From Burkholderiales bacterium (GTDB lineage Bacteria > Pseudomonadota > Gammaproteobacteria > Burkholderiales > Nitrosomonadaceae), in contig JACKLV010000014.1 in assembly GCA_024235755.1 (NCBI GenBank), forward strand, positions 31,627-95,626: DNA of 64,000 nucleotides. The letters are read 5' to 3'. The notes beneath the pieces are model-generated. The model saw only the letters and a program-made list of their open reading frames with translations. It was not told the DNA's origin and ran no database searches. A program made the translations under genes and the position numbers. Below are positions 46,764-55,475 of this stretch, one piece after another (within the stretch, counting starts at the first letter, position 1; each line of letters opens with the position of its first letter).

Positions 46764-48107
46764 ATGAAATATAAAAGTTTTCAGGAATTCTGCGACTATG
46801 TCGCGGGACGTAATCCTGTTCAGCCGGAATTCATACAGGCTGTGCAAGAAGTCATGGAGAGCTTATGGCCATTTATCAGCGAGCACCCACGTTATGCAGA
46901 GCATGGCGTACTTGACCGGTTGGTCGAACCCGAACGCGCCATTATTTTTCGTGTAGCCTGGGTTGACGACCATGGCGAAGTGAAAGTCAACCGCGGTTAT
47001 CGCATTCAACATAGTTCTGCGATTGGCCCATATAAGGGCGGTACACGTTTTCACCCCTCGGTCAATCTGTCGATTCTTAAATTTCTGGCGTTTGAACAAA
47101 CATTTAAAAATGCTTTAACCACATTGCCAATGGGTGGCGGCAAAGGTGGATCGGATTTCGATCCCAAAGGAAAAAGCCCCGGTGAGATTATGCGTTTCTG
47201 TCAGGCTTATGCCTGCGAGCTGTTTCGCCATATTGGTTCGGATACCGATGTACCGGCTGGTGATATCGGCGTTGGCGGACGCGAAGTGGGTTATATGGCC
47301 GGCATGGTCAAAAAATTGGTTAATCGGTCCGACTGTATTTTCACAGGTAAAGGACTTAGTTTTGGCGGTTCACTGGTACGTCCAGAAGCAACCGGTTATG
47401 GCACGGTGTATTTTGCCAATGAAGTCCTCAAACATGCCGGTCGTTCATTTGATGGCATGCGTGTTTCCATTTCCGGTTCAGGAAATGTAGCGCAATATGC
47501 GATCGAAAAAGCCATGACGCTTGGCGCTAAAGTAGTCACCGTATCCGATTCGAGTGGTACAGTTGTCGATGAAGCTGGCTTCACAACGGAGAAGCTGGCT
47601 ATCCTATCAGAAGTCAAAAACCATTTATATGCGCGTGTTGACGAATATGCCAAACGTGTCAATGCTACATTCCTGCCAAACACAAAACCATGGCATGTAC
47701 CCGTCGATGTTGCTCTTCCTTGCGCAACCCAAAATGAAATCAGCGAGGATGATGCAAAAATACTGGTTCAGAATGGCGTCATCTGTGTTGCCGAAGGGGC
47801 AAATATGCCATCAACCGCTGAAGCTGTTGAATGTTTTGAACAAAATAATGTACTGTACGCACCGGGCAAAGCCAGTAATGCTGGCGGCGTCGCCACTTCA
47901 GGTCTGGAAATGAGCCAGCACGCCATGCGGTTGTCATGGACACATGATGAAGTTGACGCGCGTTTACTAGAAATTATGCAGGCAATACATAAGTCTTGTC
48001 TGCAATATGGCACCAAACCCGATGGCAGTGTAAATTACGTGGATGGAGCAAATATCGCCGGTTTTGTAAAAGTTGCCGATGCTATGCTAGGACAAGGCGT
48101 CACTTGA
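46764..48107 (+). CDS. gdhA: NADP-specific glutamate dehydrogenase
   Basis: Assimilates ammonium by reductive amination of 2-oxoglutarate. The start at 46764, with a GGGGAA ribosome site, gives 447 residues, the usual length; the frame extends upstream to 46692 without homology. The substrate-binding PMGGGKGGSDFDPKGKS segment and the Rossmann motif VSISGSGNVAQYAIEKA are intact. A terminator follows. In an ammonia oxidiser this is a main nitrogen entry route. Confidence 0.97.
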   Translation: MKYKSFQEFCDYVAGRNPVQPEFIQAVQEVMESLWPFISEHPRYAEHGVLDRLVEPERAIIFRVAWVDDHGEVKVNRGYRIQHSSAIGPYKGGTRFHPSVNLSILKFLAFEQTFKNALTTLPMGGGKGGSDFDPKGKSPGEIMRFCQAYACELFRHIGSDTDVPAGDIGVGGREVGYMAGMVKKLVNRSDCIFTGKGLSFGGSLVRPEATGYGTVYFANEVLKHAGRSFDGMRVSISGSGNVAQYAIEKAMTLGAKVVTVSDSSGTVVDEAGFTTEKLAILSEVKNHLYARVDEYAKRVNATFLPNTKPWHVPVDVALPCATQNEISEDDAKILVQNGVICVAEGANMPSTAEAVECFEQNNVLYAPGKASNAGGVATSGLEMSQHAMRLSWTHDEVDARLLEIMQAIHKSCLQYGTKPDGSVNYVDGANIAGFVKVADAMLGQGVT

Positions 48108-48158
48108 TTCTTTTAGCTTGAATTCAGTGTGTAAAATGCATCAGCAATAGCGTTTCCG

Positions 48159-48200
48159 AACTGCCGCAGCCTATCAATTTTGCTGCGGCAGTTGCATTTT
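48159..48200 (+). terminator. Rho-independent terminator after gdhA
   Basis: Perfect 12-base arms AACTGCCGCAGC (48159-48170) and GCTGCGGCAGTT (48182-48193) with an 11-base loop are followed by GCATTTTT. It lies about 50 bases after the gdhA stop, and its presence argues against the TTG at 48200 as the start of the next gene. Confidence 0.88.
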
Positions 48201-48289
48201 TGCGCGGTAATGCCGATACAAACTATGCAATTTATGTCGCGCGTCAGTCGCGCGGTTTTATGACGTTACTATGGATTAGTTTCTATATT

Positions 48290-50236
48290 ATGTTTAGCTT
48301 GTGTCGCTTTGCCATATACAAATTTCTGATCAGCATCATCCTTGCAATCTATGCCGGTACTCTGGCTGCAAATCAGTCACAATTCGACGATGATTTTCTT
48401 GCAGCACGAAAAGCATTTCAGGAAGGGAAAGCCGCGCACGTTTCCGAGTATGCCCAGCGTCTTCAGCACCATGTATTGGCACCTTATGTAGAGTATTACT
48501 TACTGCGCATGTATTTAAGATCTGCCGACATTGCGACGATAGAGGCCTTTTTAGTACGCCATAAAAACAACCTGGTTGCCGACAGGCTTCGCGCCGACTG
48601 GTTAAAACTGCTGGCTCAAAATCACCAATGGCAGCTTTTTGAACACGAATTTGAAAAGCTGGTGAATAAAAATACCGAATTGCTTTGTTTCGCCTATCAG
48701 CACCGTATTGAAAAACAGAATCAGGAAGCGATCAATAGCGCTCGCGCCTTATGGTTTACAGCCAATAGCATGCCGGACAGCTGCACACCCGTCTTTAATG
48801 CACTGATCTCAAAAAACATCATCACTGTAAGTGACAGATGGGCGCGCATCCGGCTGGCACTGGAAGCAGGACAAACCGGTATGGCCCGTTATATCAATCG
48901 TCGGATACCTGCAAGCGAGGCGCTCAATGTCGATGAATTGAACGCGGCAGCGCAAAACCCGTTACGCTACCTCAAAACACGTCAGGATAAAATCCGAACG
49001 CGCGCAGACCGTGAAATTGCATTGTTTGCGCTATTACGCCTGTTAAGCAACGATACCAATCCCGCATTGGTGAAGTGGCTGAAAGTCAAGGACAAACTAA
49101 CGGATTCCGATCAGTCCTATTTTCTTGGCAGACTGGCCTACCGCGCTGCGATGCGCCATGATGCGCGCGCATTGGAGTGGTTTCACGCCGCTCACCGATT
49201 GAAAGACCCTTACCCCATGACCGATACGTTATTGGCATGGCAGGTACGTGCAGCTTTGCGTGCGGAAAACTGGGACAGCGTGCTGGACAGTATCAACCGC
49301 ATGTCTGAAACTGAACAATCCGACAGCACGTGGCAATACTGGAAAGCCAGGGCACTCAAGGCCAAAGGAAAACTGCCCGAAGCAACCGCCCTGTTAATCC
49401 CGCTTAGCAATCAACATCATTACTATGGCCAACTCGCCAAAGAAGAACTGGGCACTGTACTCAGTACGCCACAAGAATCAAGCCCAATCAGTGAAGCAGA
49501 AGTAATCGCTATGGAAGAAACGCCCGGTGTGCAACGTACGCTGGCATTTTACCGTATGAATTTACGTACGGAAGCATATTGGGAATGGGTATGGACTATC
49601 CGGGATTTTAATGATCGGCAGTTGCTTGCAGCTGCGGAAGTCGCACGGCGTCACGGTCATTATGACCGTGCGATTAACACCGCCAGCAAAACAATTGAGC
49701 AGCATGATTTCAGGCTACGCTTCCCAACACCACATCGCGATGCATTGCGCCTTATTCTGAATGAACTGGATCTCGATGAGGCTTGGGTCTATGGTCTTAT
49801 CCGACAGGAAAGTCGATTCTTGACAGAAGTCAGATCAAGCGCAGGAGCCATGGGATTAATGCAATTGATGCCTGACACCGCCAAATGGGTCGCCAAGCAG
49901 TTGGGTATAGCCAATTTCCAGCAAAATCTGATTACACAGATTGATACCAATTTAAGACTTGGTACATATTACTTAAAACATGTCCTTGCAACATTGGACA
50001 ATCAACCCTTGCTGGCTTCAGCCGCATACAACGCCGGCCCTGGCCGTGCGAAACGCTGGCGCGATGCCGATAGAAGCCTCGAAGGCGCGATCTACGCAGA
50101 GACCATTCCATTCAGCGAAACCAGGGATTATGTGAAAAAGGTGCTTAAAAATTCCGTTTATTATTCAAATGTCCTTGAACAAGATCAAACCGCACCAACG
50201 TTAAAAGAACGTCTGGGTATTGTTGCAAAAAAATAA
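48290..50236 (+). CDS. slt: Soluble lytic murein transglycosylase
   Basis: Cleaves peptidoglycan to release anhydromuropeptides in the periplasm. The start at 48290 gives 648 residues, close to E. coli Slt70, and a signal peptide with hydrophobic core FLISIILAIYAGTLAA. A start at 48260 is the main alternative; 48200 lies in the gdhA terminator. The helical superhelix occupies residues 30-470 and the catalytic domain the end, with the acid in LIRQESRFLTEVRSSAGAMGLMQLMP and the AAYNAGPGRAKRW motif. Confidence 0.93.
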   Translation: MFSLCRFAIYKFLISIILAIYAGTLAANQSQFDDDFLAARKAFQEGKAAHVSEYAQRLQHHVLAPYVEYYLLRMYLRSADIATIEAFLVRHKNNLVADRLRADWLKLLAQNHQWQLFEHEFEKLVNKNTELLCFAYQHRIEKQNQEAINSARALWFTANSMPDSCTPVFNALISKNIITVSDRWARIRLALEAGQTGMARYINRRIPASEALNVDELNAAAQNPLRYLKTRQDKIRTRADREIALFALLRLLSNDTNPALVKWLKVKDKLTDSDQSYFLGRLAYRAAMRHDARALEWFHAAHRLKDPYPMTDTLLAWQVRAALRAENWDSVLDSINRMSETEQSDSTWQYWKARALKAKGKLPEATALLIPLSNQHHYYGQLAKEELGTVLSTPQESSPISEAEVIAMEETPGVQRTLAFYRMNLRTEAYWEWVWTIRDFNDRQLLAAAEVARRHGHYDRAINTASKTIEQHDFRLRFPTPHRDALRLILNELDLDEAWVYGLIRQESRFLTEVRSSAGAMGLMQLMPDTAKWVAKQLGIANFQQNLITQIDTNLRLGTYYLKHVLATLDNQPLLASAAYNAGPGRAKRWRDADRSLEGAIYAETIPFSETRDYVKKVLKNSVYYSNVLEQDQTAPTLKERLGIVAKK

Positions 50237-50352
50237 AAGTCTATAGCGGATGTCTTTTAGAGCACTGTTCGGCGCAGAGCGTGCCATACATTGTTTTATT
50301 CGCTATCATATCCATTATTATTTAACCTGATTCATAAACGAAACGCGTTACT

Positions 50353-51594
50353 TTGAAAATTTATTTGGTTGGCGGCTCGGTACGTGACGAATTACTGGGA
50401 TTGCCCGTAAAAGATCATGATTACGTAGTAGTCGGTAGCACGCCCGAGGAAATGGAACAGCTTGAGTTTCGCCCCGTCGGTAAGGATTTTCCGGTTTTTT
50501 TGCATCCCGAAACCAAAGAACAATATGCATTGGCGCGAACTGAACGCAAAGTATCGCGCGGCTACAAAGGCTTCGAAATTTTCACTACCCCAGAGGTCAC
50601 ACTGCAACAGGATCTGGTTCGCCGCGACCTGACCATTAATGCTATTGCCAAGGACGAAACAGGAAACATTATCGATCCGTTCGATGGTGTTGCCGATCTT
50701 GAAGCAGGTATTCTGCGCCATATCAGCCCTGCTTTTTCAGAAGACCCAGTACGTATACTGCGCACGGCGCGTTTCGCCGCACGTTTCAGTTTCCGTATTG
50801 CGCCCGAAACACTTGTCCTGATGAGTGATATGGTACACAACGGCGAAGTAGAAGCGCTGGTACCAGAACGAGTCTGGCAGGAAATTTCAAGAGGATTAAT
50901 GGAAGAAAATCCATCACGAATGTTTTATATGCTGCGTGAATGCGGCGCCTTGTCCCGCATACTACCTGAAATAGATGTTTTGTTTGGGGTACCGCAACCC
51001 CCTCATGCACATCCGGAAATTGACACCGGATTGCACACCATGCTGGCAATCGACTATGCTGCCAGCCAAAATTATTCCCTGCCGGTGCGCTTTGCCGTAT
51101 TACTCCATGATCTTGGCAAAGGCATAACACCGCCGGAACAATGGCCGCAGCATATTGGCCATGAAAAACGTAGTGTGCAATTAATTGAAAATTTATGCGA
51201 GCGTATTCGAATACCCAAGGATTCGCGCGATCTGGCCATTCTGGTTGCACAGTTTCATGGCAAGGTACACAACGCCGAAGTGCTCAAGCCATCGACGATC
51301 GCGGACTTATTACAAGCCACAGATTCATACCGCAAACCGGACCGCTTCACAGAATTTTTGCAGGCCTGTGCTTGCGATTTTCACGGCCGCCCCGGTTACG
51401 CGCGCAAACCTTATCCACCTGCAGATCGGCTGAACAGTGCACTGTCAGCTGCACGTAGCGTGAATGCAGGAGAAATTGCCTGTATGCTCCAGAAAAAAAT
51501 AACCGACAGCGCTTTACTACCCGCCGCCATCAATACAAAAGTCCGCGAAGCGCGTATTTTAAAAATAAAACAGGCTCAGAATCACTCCGACTAG
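50353..51594 (+). CDS. cca: CCA tRNA nucleotidyltransferase with HD domain
   Basis: Adds or repairs the 3' CCA of tRNAs. The TTG start at 50353 gives 413 residues, matching the E. coli enzyme, and the first residues MKIYLVGGSVRDELLG are the conserved GGxxR region. DHDYVVVG holds the catalytic carboxylates and RRDLTINAIA is typical. The C-terminal HD domain (LLHDLGKG) should provide phosphohydrolase activity. All tRNAs in this window already encode CCA, so repair is its likely job for them. Confidence 0.96.
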   Translation: MKIYLVGGSVRDELLGLPVKDHDYVVVGSTPEEMEQLEFRPVGKDFPVFLHPETKEQYALARTERKVSRGYKGFEIFTTPEVTLQQDLVRRDLTINAIAKDETGNIIDPFDGVADLEAGILRHISPAFSEDPVRILRTARFAARFSFRIAPETLVLMSDMVHNGEVEALVPERVWQEISRGLMEENPSRMFYMLRECGALSRILPEIDVLFGVPQPPHAHPEIDTGLHTMLAIDYAASQNYSLPVRFAVLLHDLGKGITPPEQWPQHIGHEKRSVQLIENLCERIRIPKDSRDLAILVAQFHGKVHNAEVLKPSTIADLLQATDSYRKPDRFTEFLQACACDFHGRPGYARKPYPPADRLNSALSAARSVNAGEIACMLQKKITDSALLPAAINTKVREARILKIKQAQNHSD

Positions 51595-51805
51595 GTGCCT
51601 AGTCATTTTAAATATCAAAACAAACGAACATAAGCCGCCGGTTTGGCTGGTTTACGGATTCAGTGCGATAAACAGTCAATCAATCACTGAAAACTACCTG
51701 CTAGTAAAGAATCATGCTAGGATTCTTCAGAAATTCGGCAGAAAATTGTTCCCGAATAATTATCACGTCACTTTTGTTTCAATCTGATAATCAAGAGGAG
51801 AAAAA

Positions 51806-52855
51806 ATGACGAGCATAACCACTATCCTGAAAGATGAAACCGACAAACTGCTCAAACATGTTTGTCAAGGCATCCCGAAAGAATCGCTTTATCTGCCTGG
51901 CCCGGACTTTGTAGACCGCGTGCTGGTTGGCAATAATCGTAAAGCAGGCGTATTACGCAACCTCCAGGCGCTATATAATCATGGACGACTGGCAGGAACT
52001 GGGTATCTATCCCTGCTGCCGGTTGATCAGGGTGTCGAACATTCCGCTGGCGCTTCATTTGCACCCAATCCCATGTTTTTTGATCCGGAAAAAATCGCTC
52101 AGTTAGCCATTGAAGGCGGCTGCAACGGCGTCGCATCCACGCTGGGCGTACTTGGCAGCATAGCGCGCAAATACGCACACAAGATACCAATGATTCTGAA
52201 GATCAACCATAATGAATTGCTGACCTATCCCAACCATTACGATCAAACACTTTTTGCCAGTGTCGATCAGGCTTTCGATATGGGCGCTTGCGCTGTTGGC
52301 GCCACTGTTTTCTTCGGTTCCGCAGAATCACGACGTCAGATTCAGGAAATCAGCGAAGCCTTCGAACACGCACACGATCTGGGTATGGTGACCATCTTAT
52401 GGGCATACATACGTAACGCGGCGTTCAAAACTGCAGAAAAAGATTATCATGTCAGCGCCGACCTGACCGGTCAGGCCAATCATCTGGCAGCAACCATCGG
52501 TGCAGACATCATCAAACAAAAAATGGCTGTAAACAACGGCGGTTACCTGGCACTGAAGTTTGGTAAAACCAGTCCCAAAGTATATGACGAACTGACTACA
52601 GATCATCCGATAGATCTGGTGCGGTATCAGGTTGCCAATTGTTATATGGGCCGTATCGGAATGATTAACTCAGGCGGCGAATCCGGCAGCGACGATCTGC
52701 ATCAGGCCGTTCGAACCGCCGTAATTAACAAACGTGCTGGCGGTATGGGTCTGATTTCAGGACGCAAAGCATTTCAGAAACCGTTTGCTGAAGGCATTAA
52801 ATTACTCAACGCGATTCAAGACGTATATCTATCCGATGAAGTAACCGTTGCTTGA
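51806..52855 (+). CDS. fbaB: Class I fructose-bisphosphate aldolase (FbaB/DhnA type)
   Basis: A 349-residue aldolase with LLPVDQGVEHSAGASFAPNP near residue 70, a lysine in ILKINHNELL and the VNNGGYLALKFGKTSPKVYDELTTDHP segment. It is of the archaeal-type class I family, as E. coli FbaB. It would act in gluconeogenesis and the Calvin cycle region of metabolism. The ribosome site AAGAGGAG is strong. Confidence 0.94.
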   Translation: MTSITTILKDETDKLLKHVCQGIPKESLYLPGPDFVDRVLVGNNRKAGVLRNLQALYNHGRLAGTGYLSLLPVDQGVEHSAGASFAPNPMFFDPEKIAQLAIEGGCNGVASTLGVLGSIARKYAHKIPMILKINHNELLTYPNHYDQTLFASVDQAFDMGACAVGATVFFGSAESRRQIQEISEAFEHAHDLGMVTILWAYIRNAAFKTAEKDYHVSADLTGQANHLAATIGADIIKQKMAVNNGGYLALKFGKTSPKVYDELTTDHPIDLVRYQVANCYMGRIGMINSGGESGSDDLHQAVRTAVINKRAGGMGLISGRKAFQKPFAEGIKLLNAIQDVYLSDEVTVA

Positions 52856-53085
52856 TAGGTGATTGAGAAACAGTCTGCAACGTGAATTGACCTATGCGTT
52901 TGAAGCTCTTCTTGTTTATCCAAGACAGAAATTTTCAAACAGGCATCTTACGACCCGACCCGCATTATCTTATGACCCTAGGCCGTCCAACGAACCACAT
53001 TATGCTTCATTAATTTTCCCTGTGATTTGCTGCGATGTGCTATTGTGCAAGTCTATAATGACGCTTTGAACCAAGAGGACAAAAA

Positions 53086-53709
53086 ATGAAAGCAATTTTT
53101 GGCCTGCTACTTGCGGCACTCATAGCAGTAGCTTACATCATGAGCGCAGGCGTTTATAACATGGCCGCCACTGAAAAACACTGGCCGGTTACGGAAAAAC
53201 TCATTGAGTGGATGCGTATCAATTCCATTGCAGCACATGCAAATGAACTCACAGTTCCTACAATGGACGAGGCTGAACTCATGGTAACTGGCGCGTTGCA
53301 TTATGATGCGATGTGTACCGGATGCCATCTTGCACCAGGCCAGGAACCTACGGAGCTTTCGCAAGGCCTGTACCCGCAGGCACCTGTTTTTCATTTGCGT
53401 CCGCCATTAACCGAATCTGAAGATTTGCAAGAGCAAAGTAAAGCCTATTTCTGGGTCATCAAAAACGGTATCAAAATGACAGCCATGCCAGCATGGGGGT
53501 TAACACACGACGATGAAACCATCTGGGCCATGGCTTTTTTTGTTCAGCGACTGGGAAACATGCCTGCCAGTCAATATATAAAACTTACGCATGACGATGA
53601 AGAACACCCGCACACGCATGAACAAAAGCACGAGCACAAACACGAACATGATCACATACAGGATGAAGAGCATGACGCAGAAGGCAGCCACCATGACAGC
53701 ATGCACTGA
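53086..53709 (+). CDS. Monoheme cytochrome c with histidine-rich tail
   Basis: A 207-residue protein with an N-terminal hydrophobic segment (about 4-24) that is a signal or anchor. The heme site CTGCH is at residues 77-81, and the distal ligand is probably Met131 or Met134 in KMTAMPAWG. After the domain (about residue 170) comes a tail of some 35 residues made almost wholly of His, Glu, Asp and Lys, with about a dozen histidines. It may bind Cu, Zn or Ni. The tail is also encoded by repeats, which is unusual for class I cytochromes. Electron partner unknown. Confidence 0.88.
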   Translation: MKAIFGLLLAALIAVAYIMSAGVYNMAATEKHWPVTEKLIEWMRINSIAAHANELTVPTMDEAELMVTGALHYDAMCTGCHLAPGQEPTELSQGLYPQAPVFHLRPPLTESEDLQEQSKAYFWVIKNGIKMTAMPAWGLTHDDETIWAMAFFVQRLGNMPASQYIKLTHDDEEHPHTHEQKHEHKHEHDHIQDEEHDAEGSHHDSMH

Positions 53710-53972
53710 CGGAAAAACTGTTCAATGATACCAGCAATACTTGGCGCTTAAGATAATCAATACGTTATTTCTCAATTTTTCTATCAAATGCGCCAAAATG
53801 CTGCACTTGCTACAACCTGCCGAGCCCTCTTGCTGAAAACAAAAATGAACCGTTTACGTTCATTTAATTTAGTAATGTTATTTCGTTTGGCATAATAAAC
53901 AGTATTGTTTAAACCAAATGAACTTGTCTTTATACGCGTACTTTTTAAGTAGTCTTTTGCCTGACTGAATGT

Positions 53973-55472
53973 ATGAAACCGCAACAAGATGAACCTTATG
54001 CAGCGATCGACTTAGGTTCGAACAGCTTTCACATGATCGTCGCCAATTACTCCGACGGCCGTTTGCAGATCATAGACCGTATCAAAGAAATGGTCAGACT
54101 GGCTTCCGGGCTTGATGAGACGGATGAACTCTCGGAAGATTCGATACAACGAGCGCTGGCATGCCTGCAACGTTTTGGCGAACGCATCAAGGAAATTCCT
54201 CAGGCCAACATACGCGCAGTAGGCACAAATACAGTACGGCAAGCGCGAAATGGCGGATATTTCCTGTCACTTGCGGATTCTGCATTGGGGCACCCGATAG
54301 AAATCATCGCAGGCCAGGAAGAAGCGCGGCTGATCTACCAGGGCGTAGCGCATACTACTTATGATGAAATCAATAAAAGGCTGGTGATCGATATCGGTGG
54401 AGGTAGTACAGAATTGATTATCGGACAGGGGTTTGACATTTTCAGCATGGACAGCCTGTATATGGGTTGCGTCAATATGAGTAAGCGCTTTTTTGACGAT
54501 GGCAAAATCAAAACCAAGAAAATCAATAAAACTATCTTATATGCCCGGCAGGAGCTGGAATCAATTGAAGCTGCCTATAAAAAGATCGGCTGGGATCTCG
54601 CATTGGGTTCTTCTGGCACCATTACAACGATACGGGATGTTGTACAAGCAAAAAAATGGTGCGAAACAGGTATCACGGCTGCCGCGTTGTCAAAATTGAT
54701 CGATGCACTGATAGATTTTGGCGATAGCAACGCTATTGAATTTGAAGGATTATCGGAACACAGAAAGCCGGTTTTTGCCAGTGGCGTCGCAGTATTGGCC
54801 GGTATTTTCGAGGGATTGGGCTTGGAGAAAATCAACGTCTCCAATGGCGCATTACGCGAAGGACTGTTATACGATCTAATCGGGCGTATGCACAATGAGG
54901 ATATACGCGACAAGACCGTTACGGATGTCTCTCAGCGTTACGGTGTTGACAAGGATCAAGCAAACCGCGTCAGAGAAACGGCAGAGAAGCTTTTTCATCA
55001 GGTGAACACCGACTGGTCATTACATGATGAAAAAGAAGCGCTGAAACTGTTGCAGTGGGGTGCGCTGATTCACGAAATAGGCTTGTCTATCGCACATGCG
55101 CAATATCATCATCATGGCGGCTATCTGGTCACCTACTCAGACTTGGCCGGCTTTTCACGCCAGGAGCAAATCAAGCTGGCAAAACTGGTGCGCAGTCACC
55201 GCAGAAAATTTCCACTCAATGAATTTGAAGCCATTTCAGGCCACGCGAAGCAATCCGTCATCAGACTCAGTATTCTGTTAAGGCTGGCTACAGTTCTGCA
55301 TCGAAGCCGTTCCAACAATTCTCTACCAGATATCCGAATCGAAGTAGATAAAAATGCAATCCATCTGTTTTTTCCACCGCAGTGGCTATTTGAACATCCA
55401 CTCACCCTGGCCGATCTGAAAACCGAACAAAATTATCTTCAGACAGCCGGCTTTACGCTTGATTTCCAATAA
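53973..55472 (+). CDS. ppx: Exopolyphosphatase
   Basis: Releases phosphate from the ends of polyphosphate chains. The 499-residue protein has the ASKHA phosphate-binding segments AAIDLGSNSFHMIVAN and VIDIGGGSTELIIG, plus the C-terminal HD-like region (GALIHEIGLSIAHAQYHHHGGYL). GppA (pppGpp phosphatase) is close kin, but the neighbouring ppk favours Ppx. It meets ppk tail to tail, with only three bases between the stops. Confidence 0.93.
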   Translation: MKPQQDEPYAAIDLGSNSFHMIVANYSDGRLQIIDRIKEMVRLASGLDETDELSEDSIQRALACLQRFGERIKEIPQANIRAVGTNTVRQARNGGYFLSLADSALGHPIEIIAGQEEARLIYQGVAHTTYDEINKRLVIDIGGGSTELIIGQGFDIFSMDSLYMGCVNMSKRFFDDGKIKTKKINKTILYARQELESIEAAYKKIGWDLALGSSGTITTIRDVVQAKKWCETGITAAALSKLIDALIDFGDSNAIEFEGLSEHRKPVFASGVAVLAGIFEGLGLEKINVSNGALREGLLYDLIGRMHNEDIRDKTVTDVSQRYGVDKDQANRVRETAEKLFHQVNTDWSLHDEKEALKLLQWGALIHEIGLSIAHAQYHHHGGYLVTYSDLAGFSRQEQIKLAKLVRSHRRKFPLNEFEAISGHAKQSVIRLSILLRLATVLHRSRSNNSLPDIRIEVDKNAIHLFFPPQWLFEHPLTLADLKTEQNYLQTAGFTLDFQ

Positions 55473-55475
55473 GCG

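Noticed and set aside
48200..48289. TTG start for slt at 48200
   Set aside because: It lies within the gdhA terminator and adds a tail not seen in the family; the later ATG gives the usual length.
51589..51604. Short hairpin at the cca stop (GACTAGG/CCTAGTC)
   Set aside because: Only seven base pairs with a two-base loop and a weak T-run; too weak to call as a terminator.
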